The position numbers were made by a program, and so were the translations under genes. 5,241 nucleotides of DNA from an uncultured Hyphomicrobiales bacterium. GTDB lineage: Bacteria; Pseudomonadota; Alphaproteobacteria; Rhizobiales; Beijerinckiaceae. The notes beneath the pieces were generated by a model, which saw nothing but the letters and a program-made list of their open reading frames with translations, was not told where the DNA came from and did no database searches. Shown here piece by piece: positions 4,415-5,241 of this stretch. Positions within the stretch are counted from its first letter, which is position 1. Every line of letters begins with the position of its first letter. The DNA is taken from positions 1 to 5,241 of the forward strand of contig CAIZGQ010000599.1 in the NCBI GenBank assembly GCA_903932565.1. Direction: 5' to 3'.

Positions 4415-5241
4415 ATGCGCGTATCCATTCTGGATGATTGGCAGGACACCCTGCGGACGCTTGAATGTTTCTCGCGTCTCCAAGGCCACGAGGTCACAGT
4501 GTTCAACGACCATGTGGAAGACACGGACGTGCTGGCAGAGAGGCTGGCGGATACCGAGGCGTTGGTCCTGTTTCGCGAACGCACGCAAATCCGCGGGCCT
4601 TTGCTGGAACGTCTTCCGAAACTCAAACTCATCAGCCAGCGCAGTGTTTATCCGCACATCGACATCGATGCCTGCACGCGCCTTGGCATCATTGTTTCAT
4701 CGAGCCAGCATGCGGGTGAACCCTCGTATGCGACAGCCGAACTGACGTGGGCGCTCATCCTTGCGTCCGCCCGCGCCCTGCCACAGCAGGTAGCTGGCCT
4801 CCAGGCTGGGCAATGGCAAGTTCATGTTGGAACCACGATCCGCGGCAAGACATTGGGACTTTTTGGATATGGTCGCATCAGCAAAGCCGTCGCAGATTAC
4901 GGCCGCGCCTTTGGCTTGCGTGTCCTGGTGTGGGGTCGGGAGGCGTCACGGGACCAAGCCAGGGCCGATGGGCTTGAGGTTGCCGAAAGCAAAGCGGCGT
5001 TCTTTGCTGAGTCCGATATCATCACGCTGCACATGCGCCTCGTGCCAGCCACACGGAACATTGTCACCGCTGCTGATCTTGCGCAGATGAAACAAACAGC
5101 GCTGATCGTGAATACGAGCCGTGCGGGTTTGATTGAGCCAGGCGCACTTGCAGCCGCTTTGAGGCTGGGCCGACCGGGCTTCGCGGCTGTCGATGTCTAT
5201 GAACACGAGCCCGTCACACCCGGCATCAACCCACTCATCAG
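4415..5241 (+). CDS. D-2-hydroxyacid dehydrogenase family protein, C-terminus cut by the window edge
   Basis: NAD(P)-dependent cytoplasmic oxidoreductase that interconverts a 2-keto acid and a D-2-hydroxy acid; the substrate cannot be told. The first 275 residues are visible of an expected 310-330. The opening MRVSILDDWQ and VLFRERTQI near 51-59 belong to the subfamily often labelled phosphoglycerate-dehydrogenase-like, distinct from true SerA. The helix TAELTWALILASAR at about 107-120 leads into the nucleotide fold GKTLGLFGYGRISKAV at 144-159. Here the third glycine of GxGxxG is serine (156). After the second strand comes WGRE at 173-176; an arginine there can favour NADP, a weak inference. 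Catalytic Arg is in NTSRAGLI (R236) and the acid in VDVYEHEP (near E265). The catalytic His lies beyond the edge. It diverges from the TauE-like gene; no link to sulfate uptake is shown. Confidence 0.93.
   Translation, partial: MRVSILDDWQDTLRTLECFSRLQGHEVTVFNDHVEDTDVLAERLADTEALVLFRERTQIRGPLLERLPKLKLISQRSVYPHIDIDACTRLGIIVSSSQHAGEPSYATAELTWALILASARALPQQVAGLQAGQWQVHVGTTIRGKTLGLFGYGRISKAVADYGRAFGLRVLVWGREASRDQARADGLEVAESKAAFFAESDIITLHMRLVPATRNIVTAADLAQMKQTALIVNTSRAGLIEPGALAAALRLGRPGFAAVDVYEHEPVTPGINPLI

Noticed and set aside
4165..4632. 155-codon open frame on the minus strand across the TauE-like gene / dehydrogenase spacer
   Set aside because: It is mostly antisense to the dehydrogenase, which has clear catalytic motifs, and the translation is Ser/Arg-rich without recognisable features.
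1..5241. CRISPR array, insertion sequence, tRNA, rRNA or riboswitch
   Set aside because: No regularly spaced repeats, no transposase-like frame with flanking inverted repeats, and no cloverleaf or rRNA-like stretch was seen; nearly all of the window is accounted for by coding genes.

Overview
The window reads as the chromosome of a Gram-negative proteobacterium, most probably an alphaproteobacterium of the Hyphomicrobiales type. That placement rests on protein style (an Sbp-type periplasmic sulfate-binding protein with CysT and CysW permeases next to an Rrf2 regulator) and on moderately high G+C. It is inference; no rRNA or other marker gene is present.

Left half (1-2911), all on the minus strand, read right to left: an Rrf2-family regulator with four clustered cysteines (2417-2911), a 122-bp regulatory gap, the sulfate-binding protein sbp (1263-2294), the permease cysT (408-1253), and the start of the second permease cysW (1-415, cut by the window edge). 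sbp, cysT and cysW are tightly packed (9-nt gap, then an 8-nt overlap) and form a sulfate ABC importer operon. The ATPase gene cysA is not in view and would be expected further left.

Middle (2912-3439): a roughly 140-bp spacer separates the Rrf2 gene from a small plus-strand gene for a soluble protein I cannot name. The spacer holds a perfect dyad (CCGAC-N7-GTCGG) and a 14-bp tandem repeat.

Right half (3449-5241): a TauE/SafE-type membrane permease on the minus strand (3449-4168) converges on the small gene. After a 246-bp divergent spacer, a D-2-hydroxyacid dehydrogenase on the plus strand (from 4415) runs off the right edge.

The most interesting signal is regulatory. The same dyad, CCGAC-N7-GT(C/A)GG, lies just upstream of the Rrf2 gene (2918-2934) and upstream of sbp (2319-2335). 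At sbp its centre falls on the predicted -10 hexamer. The dyad resembles the type 1 site of the Rrf2 protein IscR. Together with the cysteine cluster in the Rrf2 protein, this suggests a self-regulating, possibly Fe-S- or thiol-sensing repressor of sulfate uptake. The unnamed small gene shares the second operator region and may belong to the same regulon. The sequence shows the sites and the cysteines; the sensing model is inference.
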